NCBI GenBank assembly: GCA_020072965.1
Contig: JAIQFY010000027.1
Span: forward strand, 37,317-101,316
Length of the DNA stretch: 64,000 nucleotides
Direction: 5' to 3'
Origin: Terriglobia bacterium
GTDB lineage: Bacteria > Acidobacteriota > Terriglobia > JAIQFV01
Positions 17,716 to 27,410 of this stretch are shown one piece after another (position 1 is the first letter of the stretch; each line of letters begins with the position of its first letter). Position numbers and translations under genes: made by a program. The notes below the pieces were generated by a model, which was given only the letters and a program-made list of their open reading frames with translations, did no database searches and was not told the DNA's origin.

Positions 17716-20700
17716 TCAGTCTCGCCCTAGCCCCGGGTGAAATAGGACCTGTTTCCATCCGTGGAAATAATGCTCCATGGCATCGTCGCAGTCGCCCTTC
17801 GCCAGCGCTTTGTCTCCTTTCAGCAACTCCTCATTCGCCTTATCAATATTCTCATGATCAGTCCCCTCCTGCTGAGCATCTGCAATCACTACCAGGGCCA
17901 GGAGACGATCTGCGTTGATCAACCGATTGATGAAGGCCTGAAGAACGGCATCAGGGATGTCGCTTTTCTTGTCTCTGATGAGTTCAACCAGTACGTCGAT
18001 GCTCTCCTTGTCTTCATTGAAGACCTTCTCCCCACGTTTCGTTTGCAGGTGGGTTGGATCATTCCAATAGCCACTATCGAGCGACTTCGTCAAGTGTTGG
18101 ATGACTTTGTCGAGCCTCTCCCTGTCTTGCTTATCGCCGACCGTAGCGCGGAGCGCCGAGATGGCGCTGAGAACACTTTGCTTGATACCGAGAGGCCCCA
18201 GCACGATGATAGATACCTCGGCGCTCGCTACGCCACCGTGTCCGTCATTCACGGTAAGCGTCATGTTGTTCGCGCCAAGGGGACAGGTGAGCGTTACCAG
18301 TGCGTTGGATGCTGACCCGCACGATCCGTTCCAGGAGAATGCGAGCGTGCCTCCGTCAGGAGCGCTGCCGGAGCCGCTCAAATTGACACTTGCGCCTGTG
18401 GGTGCCGTGGCATCAATTATTTGATTCGGCCCTGGATTGACTGTAGGTGGCACGTTCTGAATCCCCGGTGCGCCGGGATCAACAATCTCTCCATTTCCGA
18501 TGCCGTCGGCATCGAACGGAGCGAAGCCGTCGGTCAGAGTCAGGATCACATTGTTTCCCGGGAACACCGCATTTTGGACCGCCACAAACTGCCCGGACGG
18601 GCCTAAGATCTTCCAATAACTATTGGCGGGGCCGGGCAGAGAGATGGTGACCGTAATCGTTCCGCCGGGTGACACTCCAGCCACCGAGAAGGAAACCATT
18701 CCATAGGGGAACTGTACCCCGGGCGGAAGTTGTCCCAAGACGGGTGAGACGCTTACGGCATGCAGTGAAGTCCCGGGCGGAGACGTGATAGTGATGGGCC
18801 CAGCCGGACCAATGACGGTGGCGATATTCCGCGCTGAGACCGTGAGACTGGCGGTGGCGGTGTGCGTCGAAGACGCCGACGTGCCGGTCACTGTGATGTT
18901 CGCTGTTCCACCCGTGGTCAACGTGCTAACGACGAGGGTGAGAGTGGAGCTACCGCCCGCCGTGACCGAGGCGGGGCTGAACGAGCCCGTCACGCCGGGG
19001 GGTAGACCTGAGACGGCAAGGCTGACGTTCTCCGCGACACCACTCGTGAGGGCCGTGGTGATCGTGAAGGTTGTCTTCGCGCCCTGAGTCAACGATGCGA
19101 CGAGCGGGCTCATGGCGATTGAGAAGTTATTCGGTGCTGTGACCATAACATCGGCGATAGCGATGTGCGAAGCGGAGGCCGATGTGCCGGTCAATGTGAA
19201 GGTGGTCGTTCCGGTTGTGGCCGCTGCGCTGGCGTTGAGCGTAAGAGTGGAGCTACCGCCCGCCGTGACCGAGGCGGGGCTGAACGAGCCCGTCACGCCG
19301 GGGGGTAGACCTGAGACGGCAAGGCTGACGTTCTCCGCGACACCACTCGTGAGGGCCGTGGTGATCGTGAAGGTGGTCGTCGCGCCCTGAGTCAGCGATG
19401 CGACGAGCGGGCTCATGGCGATCGAGAAGTTATTCGGCGCTGTGACCGTGATGGTGACGGTGGTCGTGTTGTCGGATAGATTGGGCTCCGCGAAGGCAAC
19501 GCACCGCGGGTTCGGGGGGCAGGCGGTCACGGCGGCGGTGTTGGTCAGTGGGGCCGATGCCTGGCCGGCAGGCAGAGCGGCCGCATCGATGACGGCATCG
19601 TATTCAACGGTCCACTTTCCACCCGGGAGCAATATTTGCTGTTGAGTTGAAGCGGTGATCCAGGTGCAAGCGAGTACCTGCGGTGTGCCACTCACCGTAC
19701 AAGTTGGCTGGGGCTCTCCCGCCACGAGAGGAGTTCTCACCGTCCCCGAGGGCGAGGATTGGATCGTCAGCCCCGTGGGCAACGTGTCCGTCATTGTAAA
19801 TACCCCGGACCCGGCGCCGCTCGTGGGTCCGTTGCTTACCTCAATGGTGAAGTGAACTGTTTCTCCGACCCCTGCCGTGGCCTTATCGGACCGCTTTCGC
19901 ACGGCCAGGTCCGGAGCGCTCACGGTGATGGTGACGGTGGTCGTGTTGTCGGATAGATTGAGCTCCGCGAAGGCGACGCACCGCGGGTTCGGGGGGCAGG
20001 CGGTCACGGTGGCGGTGTTGGTCAGTGTGGCCGATGTCTGGCCGGCAGGCAGAACGGCTGCATCGATGACGGCATCGTATTCAACCGTCCACTTTCCACC
20101 CGGGAGCAACATTTGCTGTTGAGTTGAAGCGGTGGCCCAAGTGCAAGTGAGTACCTGTGGCGAGCCACCCACCATACAAGTCGGCTGGGGCTCTCCCGGA
20201 ACAAGAGGAGTTCTCACGGGCCCCAAGGGGGAGGATTGGATCGTCAATCCCGCCGGCAACGTGTCCGTCATTGTAAACACCCCGGACGCGGCGCCGCTCG
20301 TGGGTCCGTTGCTCACTTCAATGGTGAAGTGCACCGTTTCCCCGACGCCTGCCGTGGCCTTATCGGACACCTTCCGCACGGCCAGCTCCGGAGCGTGCAC
20401 GGTGACGGTGGCGGTGGCCGTGTTGTCGGATAGATTGGGCTCCGCGAAGGCGACGCACCGCGGGTTCGGGGGGCAGGCGGTCACGGTGGCGGTGTTGGTC
20501 AGTGTGGCCGATGTCTGGCCGGCAGGCAGAACGGCCGCATCGATGACGGCATCGTATTCAACCGTCCACTTTCCACCTGGGAGCAACATTTGCTGTTGAG
20601 TTGAAGCGGTGGTCCAGGTGCAAGTGAGTACCTGCGGTGTGCCACTCACCGTACAAGTGGGCAGGGGCTCTCCCGCAACGAGAGGAGTTCTCGGGTTCCC

Positions 20701-23700
20701 CGGGGTCGCGGAATTGATTGTCAGCCCCGCCGGCAACGTGTCCGTCATTGTAAATACCCCGGACGCGGCGCCGCTTGTGGATCCGTTGCTCATTTCAATA
20801 GTGTAGTGCACCGTTTCCCCGACGCCTGCCGTGGCCTTATCGGAGAGCTTTCGCACGGCCAGGTCCGGAGCCCGAACGGTGACGGTGGCGGTGGTCGTGT
20901 TGTCGGATAGATTGGGCTCCGGCAGGGCGGTGCACGTGCTTGAGGTCGGAGAGCAGGCGGTCACGGTAGCGGTGTTGGTTAGTGTGGCTGAAGTCTGACC
21001 GGTGGGCAGAACCCCCGTGTCGACGACGGCATCGTATTCGAGGGTCCACGTTCCGCCAGGAGGCAATTGATTCTGGACAGAACTGTAGGCCCATGTGCAA
21101 GTGAGTACCTGCGGAGAGACCGACACCGTGCAGAATGGCATGAGCTCTCCTGGCAGGAGTGGAACTCTCAGGTTCCCCAGGGTCGTGGAATCGATCGTCA
21201 GCCCCACCGGCAACGTGTCCGTCATCGTGATTTCCCCATATGTGGCGTCGGCATTGGTTCCGTTGCTCACTTCAATGGTGTAGTGCACCGTTTCCCCGAC
21301 GCCTGCCGTGGTCCTACCGGACAGTTTCCGCACGGACAAGTCCGGACCGGGTAGAGGGGCCGCCACAAACATGAAAGCATGGCCTTGCCCGTTGATTCTG
21401 CCATTCCCTGCGATCTGTCCATTGTCATTGACAGTCACTGCCGAATCCAAACTCTGCCAGGCCGGGGACGTGCTCGAAATTGCCTTCATCACACCGTTTC
21501 TATAGATGAATGCACGCTGTCCGTTCGCTGTCGTTGACGCACCCACCGTCGTGCCCGAGCCATTGACAGCGATCGCCCAGCTCCGTGCCCCCCCCAGAGT
21601 TCCGAGGTCACTCATCGCGCCTTGATTGTACAAAAAGGCATGATAGCCCCCGGTTCCCTTATCGACACGACCCACCACTTGGCCAGAACTGTTCATGGCA
21701 ACAGCAAAACTCGACAGTCCCCCGGCGCCGATGTCATTCATCACTCCGCGGTCATAAAAAAAGGCATGCTGGGGGTTGGATGCCGCTGTCGACTGTCCCA
21801 TCACCTGCCCCAGGTCATTGATGGCGTGGGCTTCGCTATGGCCAAAGAGCCCCCCTCCGAGTGTACCGAGATCCGTCATCCCGCTGGTGCCATAAAGGAA
21901 GGCATGAAAGCCACCGGTACTTTTATTTGCCGCTCCCACCACCTGGCCGGAGTTGTTGATGGCGTAAGCCGTGCTATCCGGTCCACCAAGCGTGCCGAGG
22001 TCCGTCATCCCGACGCTGTTGCTATAGAGGAACGCATGCGAGCTTCCATCGGCAGTAAATGACCATCCGGTCACCTGGCCGGAGTTGTTGATGGCGTTGG
22101 CAAAGCTGTCTCTTCCACCGAACGTGCCAAGGTCGGCCATCACCCCGTTGCTGTAAAGGAAGGCGTGCGCGACGCCCGCGGCCGTCATGGAATACCCAAC
22201 CACCTGGCCGGAATCGTTGATGGCGGAAGGTATGATGTATGTCCCTCCTGGAAGCGTGCCAAGATCGGTCATCACCCCGTTGCTGTAAATAAAGGCGTGT
22301 GTCGCGCCAGTGGCGGTGTAGGAGTAGCCGACTACCTGGCCCGAACTGTTCATGGCCGTGACAGCACTTGCTTGCCCACCGAGCGTACCGAGGTCAATGA
22401 TGTTGAATGCCTGCTCCGGCGGCGGCGTTATAAACGCATTGATGGTGATCAAAATGCCTGTGCTGGCTGTCAGTCCGTTCGCGTCGGTGACGAATACGGT
22501 GAAGGTATAAATGCCTTCCAGCGGGGAGGGGTTGGATAAAATCCCGGTTGCCGCGTCAATCCTAAACCCGACAAGAAATCCGGGCGCGCTCCAGGTATAC
22601 GGCCCTGTGCCGCCGGAGGCCGACAACGCAAGGCTGTACGGGGCACCCTCCGCCCCCTCTGCAACTGCAGGGGTAATAATGGAAAAGTCGATGACGGTGG
22701 GTCCTGTGAGTTCTCCCGTTTCCGGGAGTCTCCCCGCGATGGTTCCGTCCGATGCTTCGAAGTGGTAGGCGTGCGACCCGACTGCGAGCGTTGTGGTGAA
22801 GGTGTACTGCTCGCCATCCGTGAAATCGCCATTGCGTGACAAGGGGTCCGTGGCCGCGGTGTCCTGCGACATCGCTGAACAGGCGCCGTCGATGCAGACG
22901 TTGACCGAGGTGGGCGCCAGATTCCCCGTGTGTGAATAAACAGTCTTGAAAGTAAACACGGTAGACGCGGTGCCGGTGTCGGGATTGACGCCATCGGTCC
23001 CATATCCGGTCTCACCAGAATAAGAAAGCACTGGGGCCGGAGGAGGAGGGGGGGTGTTTATCATGGCGATGGCATGGTCATATCCCGAAGCCACGGCCGC
23101 AACGTTCGCCAGTCCGCTCACTTGGACGGGGAGATCGTTTTCAACGGTCGGCTGATTGTCGGCCGGGTTTCCGGCCAGGTAAGTTCCCCACTCCCAGACC
23201 GTCCCGTCGCCCATGAGGGCCAGGGTGTGATTCATCCCTGCCGTGACCGCGATGACGTTGTTCAATGCATTCACCTGAGCGGCGGGAGTATGGCTCCGGG
23301 AATTAGTCCGGCCGATGGGATCGTTGGTCCCGTTTCCGAGCTGGCCGAACTGGTTATTGCCCCATGTCCAGACGGTGCCATCATTTTTGAGAGCCACGGT
23401 ATGACTGCCGTGACTGGCCACGGCGGTCACGCCACTCAGTCCGGCCACCTGAGAGGGAGTCGGGCCGGGGGAATAGACGCTCCCCACTAACACGGAATCT
23501 CCCCAGGCCCAGACCGTGCCGTCGTTTTTGACGGCAACGGAATGTCCCTCGCCTGCGGCTATGGCGACGGCGCCTGTGAACGCCACTACAGGTAGAGGTT
23601 CTATTCCGGCCGGCTCGAAAGCGAGTTGCAGGGAGGCGTTGGATCCCCAAGCCAGGACCGTACCGTCGCTCTTGAGGGCGAGGGTATGAGCGGATCCTGC

Positions 23701-24237
23701 GGCCACTGCGGTTACACCAGCAAGCCCATTCACCTGGACGGGACTAAAACTATCAGAGTTTGACCCGTCACCGAGTTGGCCATCCGTGTTACTGCCCCAG
23801 GCCCAGACGGTTCCATCGCTTTTGAGGGCCACGGCATGCGATAAACCCGCAGCCACTGCGATCACCCCGCTAAGGCCCTGCACCTGGACGGGTGCTAAGC
23901 TATCAGTGCTTGTACCGTCGCCCAACTGACCTCGCTGGTTAGAGCCCCAGGCCCAAACCGTGCCATCACTCTTGATCACATAAGTGGCCCCCCCGCCTGC
24001 GGCCACGGACAAAACATTGGTAAGAGGCTGGCCCAAACCGTCGATCACCACATCCACACCTGAAAATTTATCGGCGTTCGTTCCGTCGCCGAGCTGGCCG
24101 TAAAAGTTATTGCCCCAGGTGAAAACGTTCCCGCTCGTAATTCTCATGATCGGACGGGATCTGGCCTCGGTGAGGGTGGGGTCGGTGCTGGCGAACAGAG
24201 TGAGCGCAGAGAGAGCAATGACATTCAGCAACTTCAT
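17716..24237 (-). CDS. Giant exported RCC1/HAF/DUF11/Ig repeat mosaic protein
   Basis: A 2173-aa protein starting MKLLNVIALSALTLFAS (signal peptide) at ATG 24237 behind GGAGGAGG; a longer in-frame start is rejected. Order: RCC1-type repeats at about 36-395 (GNVFTWGNNFYGQLGDGTN and similar); a Pro-rich linker and a putative-Ig/He_PIG unit at about 400-600; about eight HAF repeats at about 612-960 (SGQVVGYS..A...HAFLYSNGVMTDLGTLGG); four DUF11 repeats of 159 residues at about 966-1600 (AVRKLSDKATAGVGETVHYTIE, TDTLPAGLTI); two near-identical Ig-like repeats at about 1600-1800; a PKD-like unit at about 1936-2015; and a helical charged C-terminus at 2022-2173. No LPXTG or PEP-CTERM sorting tail was seen. 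It is probably a cell-surface or secreted binding protein. Its stop is 38 bases from the convergent CHAT gene stop. Confidence 0.88.
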   Translation of the reverse strand: MKLLNVIALSALTLFASTDPTLTEARSRPIMRITSGNVFTWGNNFYGQLGDGTNADKFSGVDVVIDGLGQPLTNVLSVAAGGGATYVIKSDGTVWAWGSNQRGQLGDGTSTDSLAPVQVQGLSGVIAVAAGLSHAVALKSDGTVWAWGSNTDGQLGDGSNSDSFSPVQVNGLAGVTAVAAGSAHTLALKSDGTVLAWGSNASLQLAFEPAGIEPLPVVAFTGAVAIAAGEGHSVAVKNDGTVWAWGDSVLVGSVYSPGPTPSQVAGLSGVTAVASHGSHTVALKNDGTVWTWGNNQFGQLGNGTNDPIGRTNSRSHTPAAQVNALNNVIAVTAGMNHTLALMGDGTVWEWGTYLAGNPADNQPTVENDLPVQVSGLANVAAVASGYDHAIAMINTPPPPPAPVLSYSGETGYGTDGVNPDTGTASTVFTFKTVYSHTGNLAPTSVNVCIDGACSAMSQDTAATDPLSRNGDFTDGEQYTFTTTLAVGSHAYHFEASDGTIAGRLPETGELTGPTVIDFSIITPAVAEGAEGAPYSLALSASGGTGPYTWSAPGFLVGFRIDAATGILSNPSPLEGIYTFTVFVTDANGLTASTGILITINAFITPPPEQAFNIIDLGTLGGQASAVTAMNSSGQVVGYSYTATGATHAFIYSNGVMTDLGTLPGGTYIIPSAINDSGQVVGYSMTAAGVAHAFLYSNGVMADLGTFGGRDSFANAINNSGQVTGWSFTADGSSHAFLYSNSVGMTDLGTLGGPDSTAYAINNSGQVVGAANKSTGGFHAFLYGTSGMTDLGTLGGGLFGHSEAHAINDLGQVMGQSTAASNPQHAFFYDRGVMNDIGAGGLSSFAVAMNSSGQVVGRVDKGTGGYHAFLYNQGAMSDLGTLGGARSWAIAVNGSGTTVGASTTANGQRAFIYRNGVMKAISSTSPAWQSLDSAVTVNDNGQIAGNGRINGQGHAFMFVAAPLPGPDLSVRKLSGRTTAGVGETVHYTIEVSNGTNADATYGEITMTDTLPVGLTIDSTTLGNLRVPLLPGELMPFCTVSVSPQVLTCTWAYSSVQNQLPPGGTWTLEYDAVVDTGVLPTGQTSATLTNTATVTACSPTSSTCTALPEPNLSDNTTTATVTVRAPDLAVRKLSDKATAGVGETVHYTIEMSNGSTSGAASGVFTMTDTLPAGLTINSATPGNPRTPLVAGEPLPTCTVSGTPQVLTCTWTTASTQQQMLLPGGKWTVEYDAVIDAAVLPAGQTSATLTNTATVTACPPNPRCVAFAEPNLSDNTATATVTVHAPELAVRKVSDKATAGVGETVHFTIEVSNGPTSGAASGVFTMTDTLPAGLTIQSSPLGPVRTPLVPGEPQPTCMVGGSPQVLTCTWATASTQQQMLLPGGKWTVEYDAVIDAAVLPAGQTSATLTNTATVTACPPNPRCVAFAELNLSDNTTTVTITVSAPDLAVRKRSDKATAGVGETVHFTIEVSNGPTSGAGSGVFTMTDTLPTGLTIQSSPSGTVRTPLVAGEPQPTCTVSGTPQVLACTWITASTQQQILLPGGKWTVEYDAVIDAAALPAGQASAPLTNTAAVTACPPNPRCVAFAEPNLSDNTTTVTITVTAPNNFSIAMSPLVASLTQGATTTFTITTALTSGVAENVSLAVSGLPPGVTGSFSPASVTAGGSSTLTLNASAAATTGTTTFTLTGTSASASHIAIADVMVTAPNNFSIAMSPLVASLTQGAKTTFTITTALTSGVAENVSLAVSGLPPGVTGSFSPASVTAGGSSTLTLVVSTLTTGGTANITVTGTSASSTHTATASLTVSARNIATVIGPAGPITITSPPGTSLHAVSVSPVLGQLPPGVQFPYGMVSFSVAGVSPGGTITVTISLPGPANSYWKILGPSGQFVAVQNAVFPGNNVILTLTDGFAPFDADGIGNGEIVDPGAPGIQNVPPTVNPGPNQIIDATAPTGASVNLSGSGSAPDGGTLAFSWNGSCGSASNALVTLTCPLGANNMTLTVNDGHGGVASAEVSIIVLGPLGIKQSVLSAISALRATVGDKQDRERLDKVIQHLTKSLDSGYWNDPTHLQTKRGEKVFNEDKESIDVLVELIRDKKSDIPDAVLQAFINRLINADRLLALVVIADAQQEGTDHENIDKANEELLKGDKALAKGDCDDAMEHYFHGWKQVLFHPGLGRD
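18941..19447. repeat. 303-base period repeat pair encoding Ig-like domains
   Basis: Bases 18941-19144 and 19244-19447 are near identical, with a handful of differences over about 204 bases. They encode the two consecutive Ig-like domains with the shared stretch SPLVASLTQGA of the giant protein. The divergent remainder of each 303-base unit suggests partial homogenisation. Confidence 0.85.
19445..21352. repeat. Four 477-base tandem repeats encoding DUF11 domains
   Basis: Equivalent positions recur at 19445, 19922, 20399 and 20876, an exact 477-base period (159 codons). The first three units by coordinate are nearly identical over long stretches. The fourth (20876-21352, the most N-terminal domain) is visibly more diverged. 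They lie wholly inside the giant mosaic gene. Confidence 0.88.
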
Positions 24238-24393
24238 GAGTAAGCCTCCTCCAAATGGAAATTGGAAGGGTTTGACCCCATTCCAATTCAACAAATAAGA
24301 ATTTCTACGTGACGCCCAGGGAGCCGTTCCAATCATCGACTGAAACGGATTTGGTCTCGATTAGTCCAGCCAGCCAATTAATGGGGACTCGAC

Positions 24394-24612
24394 TTATTTC
24401 GCTCTGTCTTCAGCAAAGCCTCTTTGGGGTTCTCGAAAAGAAGTAGGTCCGTTGTCGGCCGCGCGATTGGCGCGCGTCATTCTTGCGCTCGGTTCGCCAG
24501 CAGGGAGCGTCTTCTGCCGCGCCTCCAAGACCGATAATGTGGCTTCCAAATACTCAGTGCCGCAGGCCGCTGAAATGACGACAGCAAATACGACGAAAAG
24601 AAGCTTCTTCAT
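24394..24612 (-). CDS. Small putative lipoprotein, unknown function
   Basis: A 72-aa product beginning MKKLLFVVFAVVISAAC, which is a signal sequence with a plausible lipobox (ISAAC). The remaining 55 residues are polar and charged with no recognised domain. ATG 24612 is chosen because the signal peptide begins there; an upstream in-frame codon adds eight residues. It lies upstream of the giant mosaic gene on the same strand (156 bases apart) and might be expressed with it. Family unknown. Confidence 0.5.
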   Translation of the reverse strand: MKKLLFVVFAVVISAACGTEYLEATLSVLEARQKTLPAGEPSARMTRANRAADNGPTSFREPQRGFAEDRAK

Positions 24613-25194
24613 ATGGAATCGCCCCCTGTAGCGCATGGGTTGCGCTGCTATCTATTGGGAATACGCGCGGTGGGTGGAAACGGAACAATTCAATCCAAAG
24701 GAAATTCTACTGGCGTGACCCGTTAAATCAGGTGGCTCCTTCGCCGCCTCCAACGAAGGACGCCGGCCGGTGGAACAGCCTCACTATCAGGTGTCTGCGA
24801 TCATGGCCGGACCTTATGCGACGTCAGCGTCGGACGCCGGCATCCGGAGCCCTTTAGTGTGTGGAGGTTGGTCGTCTTACGGGGGAACAGGTAACAGTGG
24901 AGTCGGTGAGACTCTATGTGAAAACGAGGTGAAGCTGAGGGCGGCGGTAAGAGATGACTCCAATCGGACCGACTGGAAACGGGTGGCGGCACTGCTGAAA
25001 TGAGTCGGTCGCTGCCGGCCTCCCAATATCGACGGTGCCCAGCAGGGTGGCGCAGGAGTGCGGGCTTAACCTTTCTGCGTCCATCTGTGGAAGATCGTCC
25101 CAGTAAAGAACCGGCTGCAGGGCTCATCCTCGCACTCATGGCGCAAGAAAACCATAAGGACAGAAACCTCACGGATCGACGCATACGAAAGTAG
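24613..25194. other. Intergenic region, no gene recognised
   Basis: About 580 bases. Open frames on both strands overlap each other and show no start signals or domain-like composition. The region ends at the second REPIN-like palindrome. Confidence 0.45.
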
Positions 25195-25256
25195 AGGGAC
25201 AGACACCTAATTGATCGAGATCGTCGAGCTTATACAGGAAGCAGGTGTCTGTCCCT
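25195..25256. repeat. REPIN-like palindrome, copy 2
   Basis: The same 14-base arms as copy 1, AGGGACAGACACCT (25195-25208) and its complement (25243-25256), with a 34-base loop, again 62 bases in total. It lies 14 bases past the stop of the minus-strand cupin gene and could end its transcript. The loop sequence differs from copy 1, while arms and size are fixed, which points to a mobile or selected family rather than chance. Confidence 0.8.
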
Positions 25257-25270
25257 GCACTCTTTTGTCT

Positions 25271-25993
25271 CTACTTGCTCGCAGCCTTGGCTCCCGTTGC
25301 ACCTTTCATCTCAATATGAAGGCCCTCGAATGCCTTGGCTCCCGTATTCTGGACACTGTGCTGTACAGCCTGCCTCCAGTGTGCCTCGCCAGCCTTTCCA
25401 CTAGTGGGAGTAGTTTCCCCGTCTAATGTGGTAACGTTTGCCATGGCGTCGGTCAGCATGATCTGAACGTTATCCGGATGGCCGTGCATAGGGGACTTGT
25501 CTCCCGCGTCGAAGTGATACCGGACGACACGCACTTGTTCGTTTTCAAACTCCACTTTATTGTGTTTCGGGTCTGCCGCGACGACATCTTGCGCACCCGC
25601 AGGCAATGCGGAGGCCGGCTTCTTTGGCTCAACCAGGATTCCCACGATGGGCTTGTCCCCGGTGTTCTCCACCACGTGCGTCACGGGTCCCCGCCACGCC
25701 GCTGATCCAGCCTTTCCATGGAGCTCTGAGGTCTTCCCGTCCGGCGTCGTGACCTTGGCATTTACATCCGCCAGAAAAATGTTCACATTGTTGGGGTGAC
25801 TGTGGTTGGCAGTCTTGTCGCCCGGCGCGATCATGTAACTCACGACTCGCACCTGGTCGTTTTCAAATACCACCTTGTGATGGGCCGAATCCGACTTGAC
25901 GGCATCCAGATCCTGTGCCGCAGCGGCCAATGCACCCAGACAAACCAGCGCAAGGACAAATGTCAAAACAGCGATCCCTTTCAGTAAACGCAT
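25271..25993 (-). CDS. Exported twin-cupin protein
   Basis: A 240-aa protein with a signal peptide (MRLLKGIAVLTFVLALVCLGALAAAAQ) and two tandem cupin domains, about 35-125 and 140-230. Each has a metal-type motif: PGDKTANHSHPNNVNIFL and AGDKSPMHGHPDNVQIML, with HxHP histidines in both, so both domains may bind metal. The two halves are clearly duplicated (KVVFENDQVRVVSYMI versus KVEFENEQVRVVRYHF). AGGAGG stands eight bases before ATG 25993. The C-terminus is Lys/Ala rich. The specific function is unknown; it may be periplasmic binding or an enzyme. Confidence 0.85.
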   Translation of the reverse strand: MRLLKGIAVLTFVLALVCLGALAAAAQDLDAVKSDSAHHKVVFENDQVRVVSYMIAPGDKTANHSHPNNVNIFLADVNAKVTTPDGKTSELHGKAGSAAWRGPVTHVVENTGDKPIVGILVEPKKPASALPAGAQDVVAADPKHNKVEFENEQVRVVRYHFDAGDKSPMHGHPDNVQIMLTDAMANVTTLDGETTPTSGKAGEAHWRQAVQHSVQNTGAKAFEGLHIEMKGATGAKAASK

Positions 25994-26270
25994 CCCATAC
26001 CTCCTGACGTCGCGGTTTAGAAACACCTTTGTTGTTGAGTTTTGAGACCTGTTCCCGTCCAGCTCCCTCATATCAGCGATTCTCTGCCGGCGAGAGCCAG
26101 ACCGGAGGGTCAGTTGAAGGCCTGAAGAAAACAAAATTCCTAAGTCCAATGCAAATTTCTGACTTGATCCGAAGTCCTTACAAACTCCGGACTCCCGGGA
26201 CTTGTCGATTCAGTTCCTGGATCCGGCCGTTCGGAATTGTGGGCTGAGGCCGCAGTCATTCCCGGCAGGT

Positions 26271-27410
26271 TCATCCTGAGGCGATCGGAATGCGAGCCCG
26301 GAATATGGTTCCCTCGACCGGGATGCTTGTAAAGGTGACCTTTCCCCCGAGGTACCGCTCGCAGAGCAACTTCATGCTGTAGGTTCCCAGCCCGCGACTG
26401 CTTCCCTTCGTGGAGAAAGAACGCTGGAAAATCTGGAGTTGGATGTCACGGGGGATGCATTGAGGATTGTGCACCCAGAATTCGATGGCATGATCCATCG
26501 TGTCGCAACCCAGGGTGACAGTCTCGTCCTGGGTACTGGCTTCGAGGGCATTCTTGGCCATGTTGCCGATGATACGGCGCAACAATACCGGATCGGACTC
26601 GAATTCGGTGTTCACAGCATTCGCAGCAATCCTCAAGTGCCGGCCATGAGCCGCCTCGTGGTTTGTATACAAATCGAGCACTTCATTCAACAACTGCATG
26701 CTGGTGACTCGGTCAAGATTGAGTTTTAGCTCGTCGTTCTCGGCTGCCGACAGGTCCCTCTGGGCGGTGATCTCTTCAATCATCGTAGAAGAAAGCGCAT
26801 CCAATCTATCGGAAAACCTGCGGGCCTCCTCCGGGTCCGACTCCTTGAGCAGCTCGATGAATCCGTGCAGGCCGCTAGCGGTGTTGAGAAGGTCGTGAAA
26901 GAAGATACGCTCCAAAACCCTCCTCCGCTTTTCGTGGCTGATGTCCATGAGGGTGAAGACTGTATACGGCTCGCCTTTCAAGTGAAGAGGACTCGCGAAC
27001 ACCCTGAGATCGAGCGCTTCGACACCGCCGACTCTCACGATACGGCATTCCTCGACTGAAAAGCGGCCCTCCTGGCTGGCGAGGATTGCCCTGACTGCTC
27101 CGCAGGTCGAGCAGGATTCCGTCGTCCCGCAACCTCCCTCCCGCTCATAGGCGTGCCCACAATGAAAAGCTTCTCCGTGCCGGAGGCCGATAATACTGTC
27201 GGACTTCTGAAGCTCGAGAAACTTGAGCAGACTCTGATTGGCCAGGACGATTTGCCGCTCCCGGTTGAGGACCACAACCATGTCGAAGATGTGATCCAGG
27301 AATGTCCTGACCATGGATTCGCGCGAAAACTCGTGAACTTGATCCAAGAGCTTATCGGGCGCGGCCCGTTCTGCAGGAGCGAACAGACTCGATACTTTCG
27401 GCTTTTCCAT
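26271..27410 (-). CDS. Orphan histidine kinase with Cys-rich PAS domain
   Basis: A 379-aa soluble sensor kinase. The PAS domain, about 35-160, contains an unusual cysteine cluster (FHCGHAYEREGGCGTTESC, then STCGA), which could bind metal, an iron-sulfur cluster or sense redox. The DHp-like helix carries the phosphoacceptor HDLLNTASG (HDxxN), and the HATPase domain has the N box NMAKNALEAS and the glycine box RGLGTYSMKLL. The C-terminus ends GTIFRARIPI. There are no transmembrane segments, so it is cytosolic, and no response regulator is nearby. The start is uncertain: ATG 27410 is used, with TTG 27434 as the alternative. Confidence 0.87.
   Translation of the reverse strand: MEKPKVSSLFAPAERAAPDKLLDQVHEFSRESMVRTFLDHIFDMVVVLNRERQIVLANQSLLKFLELQKSDSIIGLRHGEAFHCGHAYEREGGCGTTESCSTCGAVRAILASQEGRFSVEECRIVRVGGVEALDLRVFASPLHLKGEPYTVFTLMDISHEKRRRVLERIFFHDLLNTASGLHGFIELLKESDPEEARRFSDRLDALSSTMIEEITAQRDLSAAENDELKLNLDRVTSMQLLNEVLDLYTNHEAAHGRHLRIAANAVNTEFESDPVLLRRIIGNMAKNALEASTQDETVTLGCDTMDHAIEFWVHNPQCIPRDIQLQIFQRSFSTKGSSRGLGTYSMKLLCERYLGGKVTFTSIPVEGTIFRARIPIASG

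Noticed and set aside
19112..20806. Series of similar plus-strand open frames
   Set aside because: They recur with the 477-base and 303-base repeats and are antisense shadows of the giant mosaic gene.
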